Assembly: GCF_029227915.1 (NCBI RefSeq)
Contig: NC_079889.1
Span: 496,001 to 560,000, forward strand
DNA: 64,000 bases
Reading direction: 5' to 3'
Source: Hydractinia symbiolongicarpus
Lineage: Eukaryota > Cnidaria > Hydrozoa > Anthoathecata > Hydractiniidae
The position numbers and the translations under genes were made by a program. This document shows positions 13,701 to 24,903 of the stretch, piece after piece. Position 1 is the first letter of the stretch. The number at the start of each line of letters is the position of its first letter. The notes under the pieces were generated by a model. It was not told the origin of the DNA. It was given only the letters and a program-made list of their open reading frames with translations, and did no database searches.

Positions 13701-16700
13701 GGTTCTAAGTATAAAATCAATTTAGGTCATAGCTTAAAAAATTAAGAAATCCAAATTCTAAAGAGTAACTACGTGCCATCTGAAGACATGGTACTATAGA
13801 AGGTGGCTCGTTAAGAAGTCAAGATCTACAAATAGTCAGGAGTAATTTCTTTAGTTAAAATTCGTTACATATTGTCAAGATTCGTAATTTACCCAAATTT
13901 TGCTGCCATGTTTATCATCGTGTACACTTAAGTGAAGTACGACACAAATCAAAGCTTACCTGAGCATATACCAAGCAATCTGACCACATTCTCGTGGTAT
14001 TTTAAGTCCTGCATTAGGATAAGTTCACCTTCGAAATCGTCACGATCCGTTTTGTCACAATCAGCTAAGATAACGTATGTAAGGATGTTAAAAATGATAT
14101 TACAATATCCAACGAAGAAAATATTTTTCACGTAAGAAAGCCTAGGTTTGGATAGCTAACACGAGTCTTTGTGACATTATCAAATTGACCTCCGCGTAAA
14201 TTGTTAATAACATTGGAAACGCTTTAGATATATGTAAACCATATGCTATTGGAAAGTTGTATCAGGTGAAAGAACTTTCCAATACAAATATCGCAGGTTA
14301 TTTACTACAAAGTCTTATAGAATAGCGTAGACATACTTTAGTTGCTCGAAGATTTAAAAACTGGTCGTAGACAACCAACAATCACAAAATTAGCATTAGT
14401 GTATGCTTTACTTTTTATAAATTATTAAATTTTGTTTAATGACGGCACTGTTGCTAGGTTGGTCATTTTTTCCAGAGATATCCTTAGAGCAAAACCACGA
14501 AAACATATTTTTATGTCCCAAATGCTCTAAAAAATTAGTAATTGATAGTTTACATTGAATCATATTTAGCCGCAGATGTCTTGTTGAAATAGTATAGAAC
14601 TAGAATTTTTACTAAAGCTTTCCTAGCTTTTAAACAAAAGCATTTATTACATAACTAGTCGTGGAAATATCCACTAAGGCAGGATAAAAATGAAAAAGAA
14701 GCGTTATTTGAATTTTGATGACGTCAGCAACCCATCCACAAAAAATAAATTAGAACCTTGTTTTTACGTTGCCTTTATTGTGTAGACCTTAAAGCGCTGA
14801 TCAAGAAAATGTATGTAATCACGTGCTTTTGATGAATGGTTAATGAGATTTACGGGTTTAAAACTTTTGCTGACGTCAGCAAAGTCCCTAATTAAAGTAC
14901 AGAAAATTATTTTTTCGAAATTTGTATACCCGTTGCCTTTTTGTTAGCTCTTGAAACGCTGATCATAAAAATGTATAGGATCATGTACTTTTGACCAACG
15001 GTTACGGAAATATTGTGGTTTAAAGGCTTTTTGATGACGTCATAAACCCGTTCATTCCGAAATGTTATAAAATATGATGTAGTAACGCTGCAAGTTTAAA
15101 AATAATTACAAAGTTGTCACCATAGTAACATAGCAAATTTTAATTGGTGAGTGGTATATATTTTCCTATAAATTCATGTACATGTCACTTTAACTATTTT
15201 ACCTTTTAATTCTTTAACCGCAACTACAGATTTCCCAATTGAACCACAAATATCCCACGCTTCTGCTCGATACACTTTCGCAAAGTTTCCTTCACCGAGA
15301 TCATCCAATATATTTAATTTCTGAGCTGGATAATTATATCCTAAGTTACAAAACGAAATGAGACTATATTACGTAATTGTTCACCATGTTAAAGAATTAA
15401 ACATACACAGCGTTTTAATCAATCTAACGCTGACCATATGGTTCCTATTTATAAGTGACCAATGTGGGATATAGGGAATCAGCAAAATATGGGGAATCAT
15501 CAAAATATTGGGAATCATCAAAATATGAGGAATCAGCAAAATATGGTGAATCAGCGAAATATGGGGAATCAGCAAAATATGGGGAATCAGCAAAATATGG
15601 GGAATCAGCAAAATATCGGGAATCAGCACAATATGAGGAATCAGCAAAATATGGGGAATCAGCATAATACGGGGAATCAGCATAATACGGGGAATCATCA
15701 AAATATGAGGAATCGGCAAAATATGGGGAATCGGCAAAATATGGGGAATCATCAAAATATGGGGAATCAGCAAAATATGGGGAATCGGCAAAATATGGGG
15801 AATCGGCAAAATATGGGGAATCAGCGAAATATAAGGAATCAGCAAAATATGGGGAATCAGCGAAATATAAGGAATCAGCAAAATATGGGGAATCAGCATA
15901 ATATGGGGAATCGGCGGAATCTCGGGAATCAGCAAAATATGGGGAATCAGCATAATATGGGGAATCAGCGGAATCTCGGGAATCAGCAAAATATGGGGAA
16001 TCAGCAAAATATGGGGAATCAGCAAAATATGGGGAATCAGCAAAATATGGGAAATCAGCATAATACTGGGAATAAGCATAGCCAGAACTATTTCAATCAA
16101 ATCTATTTTATGGGCTTTTCTTGACCCTCTGCAGCTTCTTAATCGTTCTTAACTTCACAAACATCGCTGTGAGGATATAATGTTAACAAGGTCGACTTAT
16201 TATGCCGTGTAAGAGAAACATTAGATTAATAAAACCATAATTTGACCACTGCCTTCCAAGCTATTGTAAATACTACCTAGACAAAAAAATTTTAAGCAAT
16301 ATTCAATTTGGCGACATTTAAAAAAAGTACTAAAAAAATAATTTACGGTTAATTGAATTTGGACATCTTCAGTGGATCAGTGTTGTCATGGTTACAGGTG
16401 TTCACGCGTTATTTAGAACATAGTTGAAATAAGTAAAATATTACCAACCTTGCAGCGGCACCTCTTCATATAAAGGTGCTTCACCCTCCAAAGCTACGAT
16501 TGTTTGTTCCAAGGATATATCAAGTGGAACGTATAAATTCCTTGTACGGTGTGCCATTAAACGTTGGACAGCTTCCATGATTAGAGCTTCATTATCAACA
16601 ATGACAGGTTGCTGTCGCGGGCGTGTTCTTCGAAGGCACCAAACCAAGAAAGCAACAATGACTATCAATGAAATTAAACCCACGCAAACCGAAACAACAA

Positions 16701-19700
16701 TTACTGTTACGCTAACTGAATTTGAATCCGCTAAATATAAAAGAAACATAATTTGGCAGATATTTTAAACTAAGTCCAGTTAAACATTTATTTTCACTTT
16801 TAGTGATTCCAGCAGAAAGGATATAGAGCTTGTAGCATCTTAAAATTGTTTGGTTGCGAAGAACTTTTAAATCTGAAACAACACAAAAACACCAACAAAG
16901 CATTTAAAGCTTCGATATATCGAGGAACGTAACTATAATCAATTAAGTAACATAAACGCTGAACTTGTCAAAGTTCATTTACAAATGTTCACGATGGACT
17001 TAGGAATTAGGATCAGGTTAGTTGCAGCTAGTTTACTTCTAATTAAATCAATGTTTAGGCATAAATTTGGCGGTATCTTGGTGAAAAAAACCGACAAATT
17101 TATAAAGCTTTCGCCCACTTCATGCTAGCATCATCACACAATTAACAAAATCATCGCGGTGTACAATAAAATAAAAAGTTAATAATAAAATTAATCGTAC
17201 TTCTCATTAACATACAAGTATGATTGTAACTTACACGCGCTAGTCTTGGGCAAAGTTAGATTTACAGCTGGTCCTTCACCAATTGAAGAAATTACCTTCA
17301 TCTAAAGAGAACAATAGTTACAAATAAGTTGCTCCATAAAACGAAAAAGATTCATGCTTTATGATAAAGTATGCTCAATTTCTTAATGTTTATTGTACCT
17401 TAAAGATGTCTTAATCTCAGAGGTGCCGAAATGCAGACATTGTGACCAGAAAAACATAAAATACGCATGCTCAGATATTAAAGGCGGGAAGCCGCGGCGA
17501 AGAACTTTAAACTCGGCGAACGAAAAATTATTTTGTGGCAGCCAAAAATAACTTTTAAGCCAGAGATAAAACATTATACATTTCTAAATTCTAAAATCTA
17601 CTGAAATAACTACTCTAATAACAAATAAATAACAACATTTTAAGTATAAGTACAGCCATACTGAAGATATAACACGTTTAGGTTGGTTACCTATTAAACA
17701 AAGACGAGAATGGCATTTGATGATCACAGCCTTTAAAAGTGTTCATCAGAATAATTGGCCAAAGTATTTGAAAAATGAAATTGTTGTTCACAAAAGAACT
17801 CTTCGAAATGCTGACGAAATTCGATTAAAGACATCACTTCGCAAAAACACTTTGGAAGATGTAACAACTACGTCTTTCAATCGACTTCCTAAAGACATTC
17901 GCTCGATTAAAAAGCTGATAACATTTAAAAGAGAGACAAAATTATTTTTACTGAAAGAAATTTAAGTAAATTTTTGTGGATCATTCTTTTGTTATGCGTT
18001 AATTGACTTTTCCTTACTCTAATCGCGCACTTTCTCTTCTGTGTTTTTGTTTTTGTTTTTGTTTTCTCGTCCGTTTCTTTTAACAATATTATCATTAGTA
18101 TTTTTTTTTAATATATATTAGAAATTTCTTTTAGTGTAAGCATAATGTATATATATACATATATTTTAAATTTTATTAATATCCTTGTTTAAAATTTTCT
18201 GGATAAAGAGCTATGTATATTTGTATATGGATATGCCAGAATATAGTCTTTTAATAATAATAATAATAATAATATAAGTATAAGTATCTATATATCTTTC
18301 TCACAACAACTTTACAGAATTTTCATGGTTGTATAGGGTCAAAGTAAGCAAGTTTGTATGTACTGGCAGTTGACTTTTTACAAGCTCGTGAGCTTGTATT
18401 AAAACGCAAATGTGTCCTACAAGAATGGAAATTTTTGCCTTTCTGAGCACCGACACGGGAGTCGTCGTGTGTTCGAATCTCATCTTGGTAACTATTTTTA
18501 CTTTTTTTTCTTTTTTCTTTTTTAAAAAGATAAGACAAGTGTTCAAAACACTTGTTTAACTAACTAGTAAATAAAGGTGTTTTCACCAAACTTTTTAAAA
18601 GTGAATGTAGGCAGAATTAACTGAATTAATGAATTTTGGGGTTTGTGGGTTTGTGGTCTTTCTTCTTCCTGTCAGTCGGTTCACCCAAGACGGACCCATC
18701 GAAAATTAAAAGTTCGAGGAATTTTCCGTTCAGGAAGGTCTCACAAATCAATTTTGAAAAATAAGTGTGTAACAAATATTATTGCGTATCTGAATAGTAA
18801 AATATGTCGTGTCTAACTTCGTAACAAAAATTTGATAGACAGCTTTTTGTAAACTTTATTCGCGAGGTTGTTTGCGTATATCATACGTCTTGTTTTTGCT
18901 ATGATGGCCGTGTAATATGTAAATTGATTTATTATGGAACAGACCAAGCGAGTTGGTCTGGTCTTCAAAATAAACACTGTCATCATAAACTTTTATTGAG
19001 CAACCGTGCAGTGCGCAGTTCGCCTCTCCTTTAAACTCGTCGAACTGTCACTAACACAAACCAAATAAAATACATTGGTTGGAAATTTAATTAGACCTAA
19101 TTCCTGAAAATGGTAGACTAAGTTCAACTTTTCTGTAACTTGGTGTAATTTGATCATTCTGAAACAGAAATGAAAATTGAGATAAAACTGTAAGAGATTT
19201 CTCCTTATTGTATAGAAATGTCAAATGGTAAAACACTTTTTTTTAAATTTAAATCTGGTGATAAACTTCGCATGCCGGAGCAGCAAGAATCGAATATGTG
19301 GGTAGGATCTGTTCTTGTTTTTGTTAATTAAGCCGAACTATTGACAGTATCTCTCAAAGTTTGTTTTTACTTTTTACTTTATCTATAGTGAAGATAGATC
19401 TTTTCGAAAGCTAGGTATGTTTTTATCAAAACTACAGTTTTACAGTAAAACTCTCCCGGAACAATAACAACAACAACAAAAACAAAATCAGCAACAACAA
19501 TAGCAATAACATCAACAACAACAACAACAACAAAACCAAAATAATTTAGAGTAGAAAAAAGGCTCTAAATTAGGTTCTACGAGGTATCTCTGGCAACTTA
19601 GACAGACATTTTTAACTTGTGGATATGATAACATAGAATAGATAGAATTCATCACTTACAGAACACAATACAGATTTCTCTTTTGTATTAATAGTCACTT

Positions 19701-22700
19701 GAAAAGGATTCATGTCTTGCTCGATCCTTCTGACGAGTTTGTCGCAAGTTAGTACGTAATGGAAATTTGCACTGCCTGTTGAGATTGGCGGTTCCCAAAG
19801 GAAGGAATAGACTTCATTGACGGGGCCAGAAAACTTAAAATCAGCAACTTCTGTCGGAACTGGAATTTATAAAAAATAAGTAAGTAACGAGAATTTTTAA
19901 TTTCCTTGGGGATTTCATCGTAATGGTAGAATATGGTGTAGTAAGAGATGACAGAGTGTACGCTAGACGTCAACCCGCTAAAAAAAATTATGCAAACAAT
20001 CTATCTAATAGCTAAAAGAATTCGAGAATTCCCTTGAGCGGCTAGGCCTTAAAATTAGGCTTTAACTGTCGAATTATTTTGTAAGCTTTCCAACCATGAA
20101 ATATTCTAAGTGGCTATTTCAAAAAACATTATATACCCGCTAAATGAAATCAAAAAATCCCTTGGGCGTATAGGCCGTAAAAATTTAAACTTCAACTGCC
20201 TGGAATGTTTTTTAACTTTAACTGACTGAAATATTTCTTAAGTAGTGGTTATTTCATAAAACATGAACCCGCTAAAAAGAATTGAGAATTCCCTTTGGCA
20301 GGTAGACCTTAAAAAATTAAACTTTTACTGTCTGAAATATTTTTTAAGCTTTTCAACCATAAAATATTCTAGGTAGTGGTTATTTCAAAAAACAACAATA
20401 CATACATCCATCTTTGGTTCGTATTTCTTTAAATACACAGTTAGCCGTCTGACCCTGGAACATTTCATGCTGGTTACTAGAAGAAACTTCGTTATGTGCA
20501 CACAAGGTAAACTTGTAATTGATATGCGAGTACAATCCTTTAAAGACGCTTGTAGGAACCGATCCATTGATTGCTTTTGGTGATTTTTTACACAGATTTT
20601 TAGGTTCTGTGCATTTTACAATATATCTGTTGGTTGGTTTTTTCAACTTGTTGTTATTTCCAGGCACCAACCACTGCATTGTGACGGTTGTGCTTCCTGA
20701 TGATAATTGGAGGTTCCGTGGTGGTCCAGGGTAGACTAAACAATGTGCAAATTAATCAATGATAAACACAGCTTATGAATAACAGATATGGAAGCACTCT
20801 GGATGCTAGTTAATTAAATAGTAGAAAATAGACAGTAAAAATGTTCCTGTGTGCTTAGCCCATGAATTACTACTTGTTGATAAAATATTGCTTTATTGTT
20901 TTTAAACTAGAGGTTCAACTCGCGTTTTGCGGCCAACCTGTAAAATAAACCTTTTTTGTGATAAAATTTATACACTTTGTGCATCGCAACATATTGCTTC
21001 GTAGTTGTTCTCGACAAAGAACATGTTTTTATTTGCAAAAATGTAAGAGTGAGACAGAGTGTCCTTGACTCTCCTCCTACCAAATTTTTTTCTTTTGTTA
21101 TAGCACAAACACTTACAGTAGCAGTTCTTCGAGTTCTCAGTTTGTTCACTTGCTATTCTAAAGGTGTTCTGATTGCATCGACAAGCTGTTTTATCCATCG
21201 AGTCCTCACTTCTTTCGCCACATTTTAGGCAACTTGTTTCATTGCGCAATTTCATTTTCGTTGTTCGGAAGAAGTTTTCCGGGCACGCTTTAAGAGTTAG
21301 ATAGTAACAATTTAGGTATTTTAACAATGTAAACGCAACTTTTAACACTGCTTAGGTCGACTGTGAGGTCACTTAAACAGGCAGTTTTTAAAGACTGCTT
21401 TTTATAAGGTGTTCATGGCTTCAGTTTTTAGTTTTTCTGTATGGGCATGCGCATTACACTTTTTCACTAGTTGCAGTTGGACAACCAATTAAAAATCTGA
21501 AAACGTCAAAATCTTTAGAGTAAAGAAGATTAAGCGGATTAAGCGCCGACGTTCAAGCGCAGCGAACTGAGATCATGAACACTGTAAATGAAAAACAGCC
21601 TTAATTCACAGTAAGGCCTGTTTACATTTACTTATTGCTATTCCATTCTCTCTTTTTCTAAAATTCGAAATCAAAAATATATATAAACAAAAATTAGAAA
21701 CGCACAACAAGTCGAGTTGAAAATAAAAAGCATTCAAGATTGATATACCTTTGCATTTATTGTTTTTTCGTTCATGTCCCTCCTTACATCGACACACTCC
21801 CTCATAAGTTGCCACACCGTTCCGATCACAAAGCCTGTTCAAAATATTATACCCGTCAGCTCGTTCTGCATTTTCCACGCATTTACCGTCCGTCCCTTTT
21901 GGATTATCATCTTCGGATGCTGCAGTGTTGTTGTATTCAGCTAAGTTATACACCGTTTTTGGGCAGTTGATGTATGTTAGGGTTAATGATGTTACATTCG
22001 CCTCTAAACTTAACCCTGCAACTCTCACACGAACACCAAATCTCCAATAATTTAAGTGGTTCCCATTTCTATCTACTAAGATATCTTCCTGTTCCTCATA
22101 GTCTGTTGGGTTAAAAATAAAAACCAAGTCTGGTCTAGTACCACCACTCTTAAGAAGAGCAATTTCTGTTCTTATGATGGAAGTCCTTATCTATTGGGTA
22201 AAAAGAAAATGCAGAAATATAAGACTTTCTTTCAAATTTTATATTTTCAAAACGTTTATTAGGTAATCTGAAATCTTAAAAATTAATTTAAAATCAGAGG
22301 CTTTCCTATAAATTAATAGAACTTTGTGTTTTATATAATTCTTATCTCTATTTGTGTGGAAGTGAAAAATATTTCCATTCTGCTTTTAGGAAACGACTGT
22401 CTATCTACATTTGGTTAATATAAATAGGTAGTCTTACATTCATAGTAAATTTCCATGCTGGTTTGACAGAGATGACTGGACTAATAATGTCAACGTGGGA
22501 ATATACATTAGGTATATTATAACTAATGATTGAAGTAAAATTGTGTGGAATTGTTTCTTCTTCACCCTAAACGTAAAATAAATTTACACAGTCAGTTTAT
22601 TATTGTCATGGTAGGTTCTATTGTTTACAGTTCTTAAATACATCTCTCAAGCTTATTTTGTTTACTGGTTTGTTAAAAATATGTCATGTTTTCGGAGAAG

Positions 22701-23892
22701 GTGAATGATCATATAAATCCTGCTGCTCATTAGCTTACACTTCTGTAGATATACGGCCTATTTTATGAGTTTTTGTTAAATCTGTTTAGTATTAAGATTT
22801 GACAAAATCAATTTATTATAGTTGGAACTTTGGTAAAATCGGAACTTTTTCAGTTATATTTAAAAAAAAACTTATAATCACTTCCGAATTCTTGATAATG
22901 CGAAAGCTAAACATTTGATATAAAGATATGCTAAAAACAATCACATATCTGTAATGTGTCGACACAGGAAAAAAATTAAAGGTCCATGTTTTAGTGATAT
23001 ATGAGGGCCCACCGTGGCTGGGACAAACGCGGTTAAAGATGAATCTTCATAGACGCCACAAAATTAATTTTTCAATTTTTTTATGTAACTTTAAAATGGC
23101 CCGGATTGGTCCAGTCAGTGGTCCTGTATATTATGAGCGTGAAGATTTGTATATAGACAGTATCTACTCATTAGTTATATACAGAAAAAATAACAAAATC
23201 TTTGACATTGCAGAAGAGATATCTTGGATATTATTAATTAAAATTTTTAGTATAGAAAATAATGGTGAATAAAAAAGCAAAATTCTTACGTTTCTTGTGC
23301 CCATCAAACTCCAATCTTGAAAACCTCTTTCAGCAGTATTATATAAGAAACCTAAAATTGAAATTTTACATGACCTAATACAACAACATGTTGAACACAA
23401 CCACAAGAATTTCTATTTCTTCAATGTTACAATGTTGCCCCGAAAGATATATTTTAAGTTGGTGTCATTTGCAATGCATGAACCCAAAATAAAATCAGCA
23501 GTTCAAATCCAGCAATATTGGGATTTTTGTCGTCAGTCACAGTAAAATGTGAACGTAACAAAAATATGGTATAAACGAGTTTCACAAAAGTTCAACGTTT
23601 ACGCGCATGCGTAGCAGTAAAAAAAGCAGGACGACATAGAAAACATTGTCAAATGCAATCTAAAAAAATTAAAAAGTTAGCTCTTTTCAAAAATGTGTTG
23701 CGAGAATTTTAAGTCACATTTCTTTTTTTCGCTGAATTCCTTTGATCACGGTGGTCCGCACAAGTCCGTTGTTCTCAACGCAAAATCTCAACATTACATA
23801 ACACGTATTTTATATAACTTACTTGTATCTGAATCTACCTGACTCTGAAATAAAAATAAGAAGAACAATATCCAAATTCTTGACTTCTTCAT
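10720..23892 (-). CDS. receptor tyrosine kinase with Eph-like ectodomain and FGFR/RET-like kinase, no SAM domain (911 aa)
   Basis: Eighteen exons: 23823-23892, 23290-23351, 22438-22566, 21749-22190, 21117-21287, 20406-20735, 19660-19859, 17235-17301, 16449-16730, 15203-15340, 13960-14064, 13520-13704, 13299-13421, 12986-13056, 12844-12884, 12084-12180, 11848-11944, 10720-10845. They total 2736 nt with every phase matching. Residues 1-22 are a signal peptide (MKKSRIWILFFLFLF). Residues 23-234 are Eph-ligand-domain-like, with the diagnostic INCPKTVYNLAEY, KCVENAERADG and VCRCKEGHE. Residues 235-291 are the cysteine-rich CPENFF...CLKCGE...CRCNQNTF region. FN3 domains lie at about 292-401 and 402-497, and one TM segment at about 500-525. 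The kinase has GEGNFAKVY (600-608), VAVK with K627, HRDLACRN (730-737), DLG (750-752, in place of DFG), KLPVKWLPPES, SDVWSFG and GGVPYPDF. The tail carries NKTYINL and a DDE-rich end. The lineage-specific architecture makes a symbol unsafe. Close paralogy to Eph receptors applies to the ectodomain only. Confidence 0.88.
14655..15060. repeat. tandem ~160-bp repeat with TGACGTCA cores in an RTK intron
   Basis: Colinear units share TGACGTCAGCAA, TTACGTTGCCTTTATTG/CCCGTTGCCTTTTTGTT, AAAGCGCTGATCA/GAAACGCTGATCA, AAAATGTAT, TTTTGATGAATGGTTA/TTTTGACCAACGGTTA and then TTTTGATGACGTCA. Perfect TGACGTCA lies at 14719, 14871 and 15035. The leading segment, GTCGTGGAAATATCCACTAA, recurs at 27805. Confidence 0.7.
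15469..16080. repeat. 18-bp minisatellite, about 34 copies
   Basis: The unit is GGGAATCAGCAAAATATG, with drift (CAGCATAATACG, CGGCAAAATATG, CATCAAAATATG). It lies in the RTK intron between the TM exon (16449) and the glycine-loop exon (15340). Because 18 is a multiple of three it stays open in several frames, producing artefact peptides (NQQNMG on plus, IPHILL on minus). These are not genes. Confidence 0.95.
17655..18275 (+). mobile_element. 3' fragment of a non-LTR retrotransposon (LINE), antisense in an RTK intron
   Basis: The frame from about 17660 to 17965 reads HTEDITRLGWLPIKQRREW, then AFKSVHQNNWPKYL, LRKNTLEDVTTTSFNRLPKDI and FKRETKLFLLKEI. This is the conserved end of LINE reverse-transcriptase ORF2 (the LGWLPVxxR...YK...P.YL...WN.LP..I signature). 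A 3' UTR of about 280 bp follows and ends in (AAT)n at 18252-18273, typical of LINEs with microsatellite tails. It is 5'-truncated and dead. Confidence 0.8.
18440..18520 (+). pseudogene. possible tRNA-derived 3' half
   Basis: TGTTCGAATCTCA resembles a box B/T-loop, followed by the acceptor-like ATCTTGGTA and then T-runs that would stop Pol III. I could not find a matching 5' half, so this is weak. Confidence 0.25.
19463..19540. repeat. CAA/AAC microsatellite in an RTK intron
   Basis: Imperfect (CAA)n with AGCAAT and CATCAA interruptions. No coding support. Confidence 0.85.
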
Positions 23893-24903
23893 ATTGTCAA
23901 TACACAGTAGTCAATGACGAATGTCAATGTTTTTCTTTGTTTAACAAAAATGCAATAAAAATAATTACAAATAGTTAATGTTCCATTGACTTACTTACAT
24001 AACGTTAAAGTTATTCTTCCTCTCATGGATTAAATTTAATTAAATTTGTTCGTGTTAGTCACTCTGCAATTTTGTCATCCACGGTGGAGTACATTAATTT
24101 ACATGTAGTTACATCTGGTCATTTGTCAACATTTTTAATTGCTTTAATAAAAACTCTAATGCGTCAACAACATATCAACATTTAGAGGGAAGTAATCTTG
24201 GTAGCTACGTGTTGTTGCTAAGGCTTTAAAAATACAAGGTAGTGTGATAAAAACGTTAAGAGCTCAATCCTACGTGTTTTTCATCAAAACAAATATTATC
24301 AGTCCGTACTTTGCAACAAAATGTGGTAGATTCCCTACTCTAATGAAATATCACAAATTAATATCTATCCTATTCTCTCGGTTTTGTTTCATGATCTAAG
24401 AAACGACTTTTTAATGTTTTCAATATTTGGAGTATCAGAAATTCGCTTTAAAAATGTCTCACACGTCAATATTCACGAAGTAATATAATTTTTACCTGGT
24501 TTATTATCTCTTAGAGGTTAACAAAAAGATAAGTTAAAAATTATTGAACTTACATTTTGACTGAAAAAGGAAAAGGTAAGGAATTCAGACTTATTTGTTA
24601 GTAGTCTTACTTGATAGAGTAGTTTTCAAAATAGCAAACGCAAATGAGAGTTCCGTTTTTTAAATTAATATACGAATGATCGAAAATTAAAGGGGGTTGT
24701 CTAACATCTTTATTTATAGGTTTATGATGTTTTAAATGTTTCAGGATTAATGTTCGTCTTTCTTGATCCAGTGCATTCTACTATCTATTTGACACCTGAT
24801 GGCGAGACTGATAAATACAAGCTTAGGCCATAAAAGAATGCATATCCATCATGTAATAAGTTATTAAGTAGTCATGCACAAAATGTTCCACCATATTTTG
24901 TCT
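23893..24903. other. 1-kb gap between the RTK start and channel gene A stop
   Basis: No open frame of note. It should hold the RTK promoter/5'UTR and the gene A 3'UTR. A minus-strand AATAAA lies at 24709-24714, about 190 nt past the gene A stop, and may be its polyadenylation signal. Confidence 0.5.

Noticed and set aside
15381-16124. Long ORFs on both strands (HILLIP and NQQNMG repeats)
   Set aside because: They are translations of the 18-bp intronic minisatellite; no start context or splice support.
16770-16875. Possible extra RTK exon (KVLRNQTILRCYKLYIL)
   Set aside because: It would need a weak GTGAAA donor. Exon 17235-17301 joins exon 16449-16730 in frame without it, leading naturally from FN3 to TM.
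18940-18970. Palindrome GACCAAGCGAGTTGGTC as an operator-like site
   Set aside because: Single short palindrome in an intron; no supporting context.
20908-21116. ORF continuing past the cysteine-rich exon
   Set aside because: A strong GTAAGT donor at 21116 and phase match to 20735 show that this is intron.
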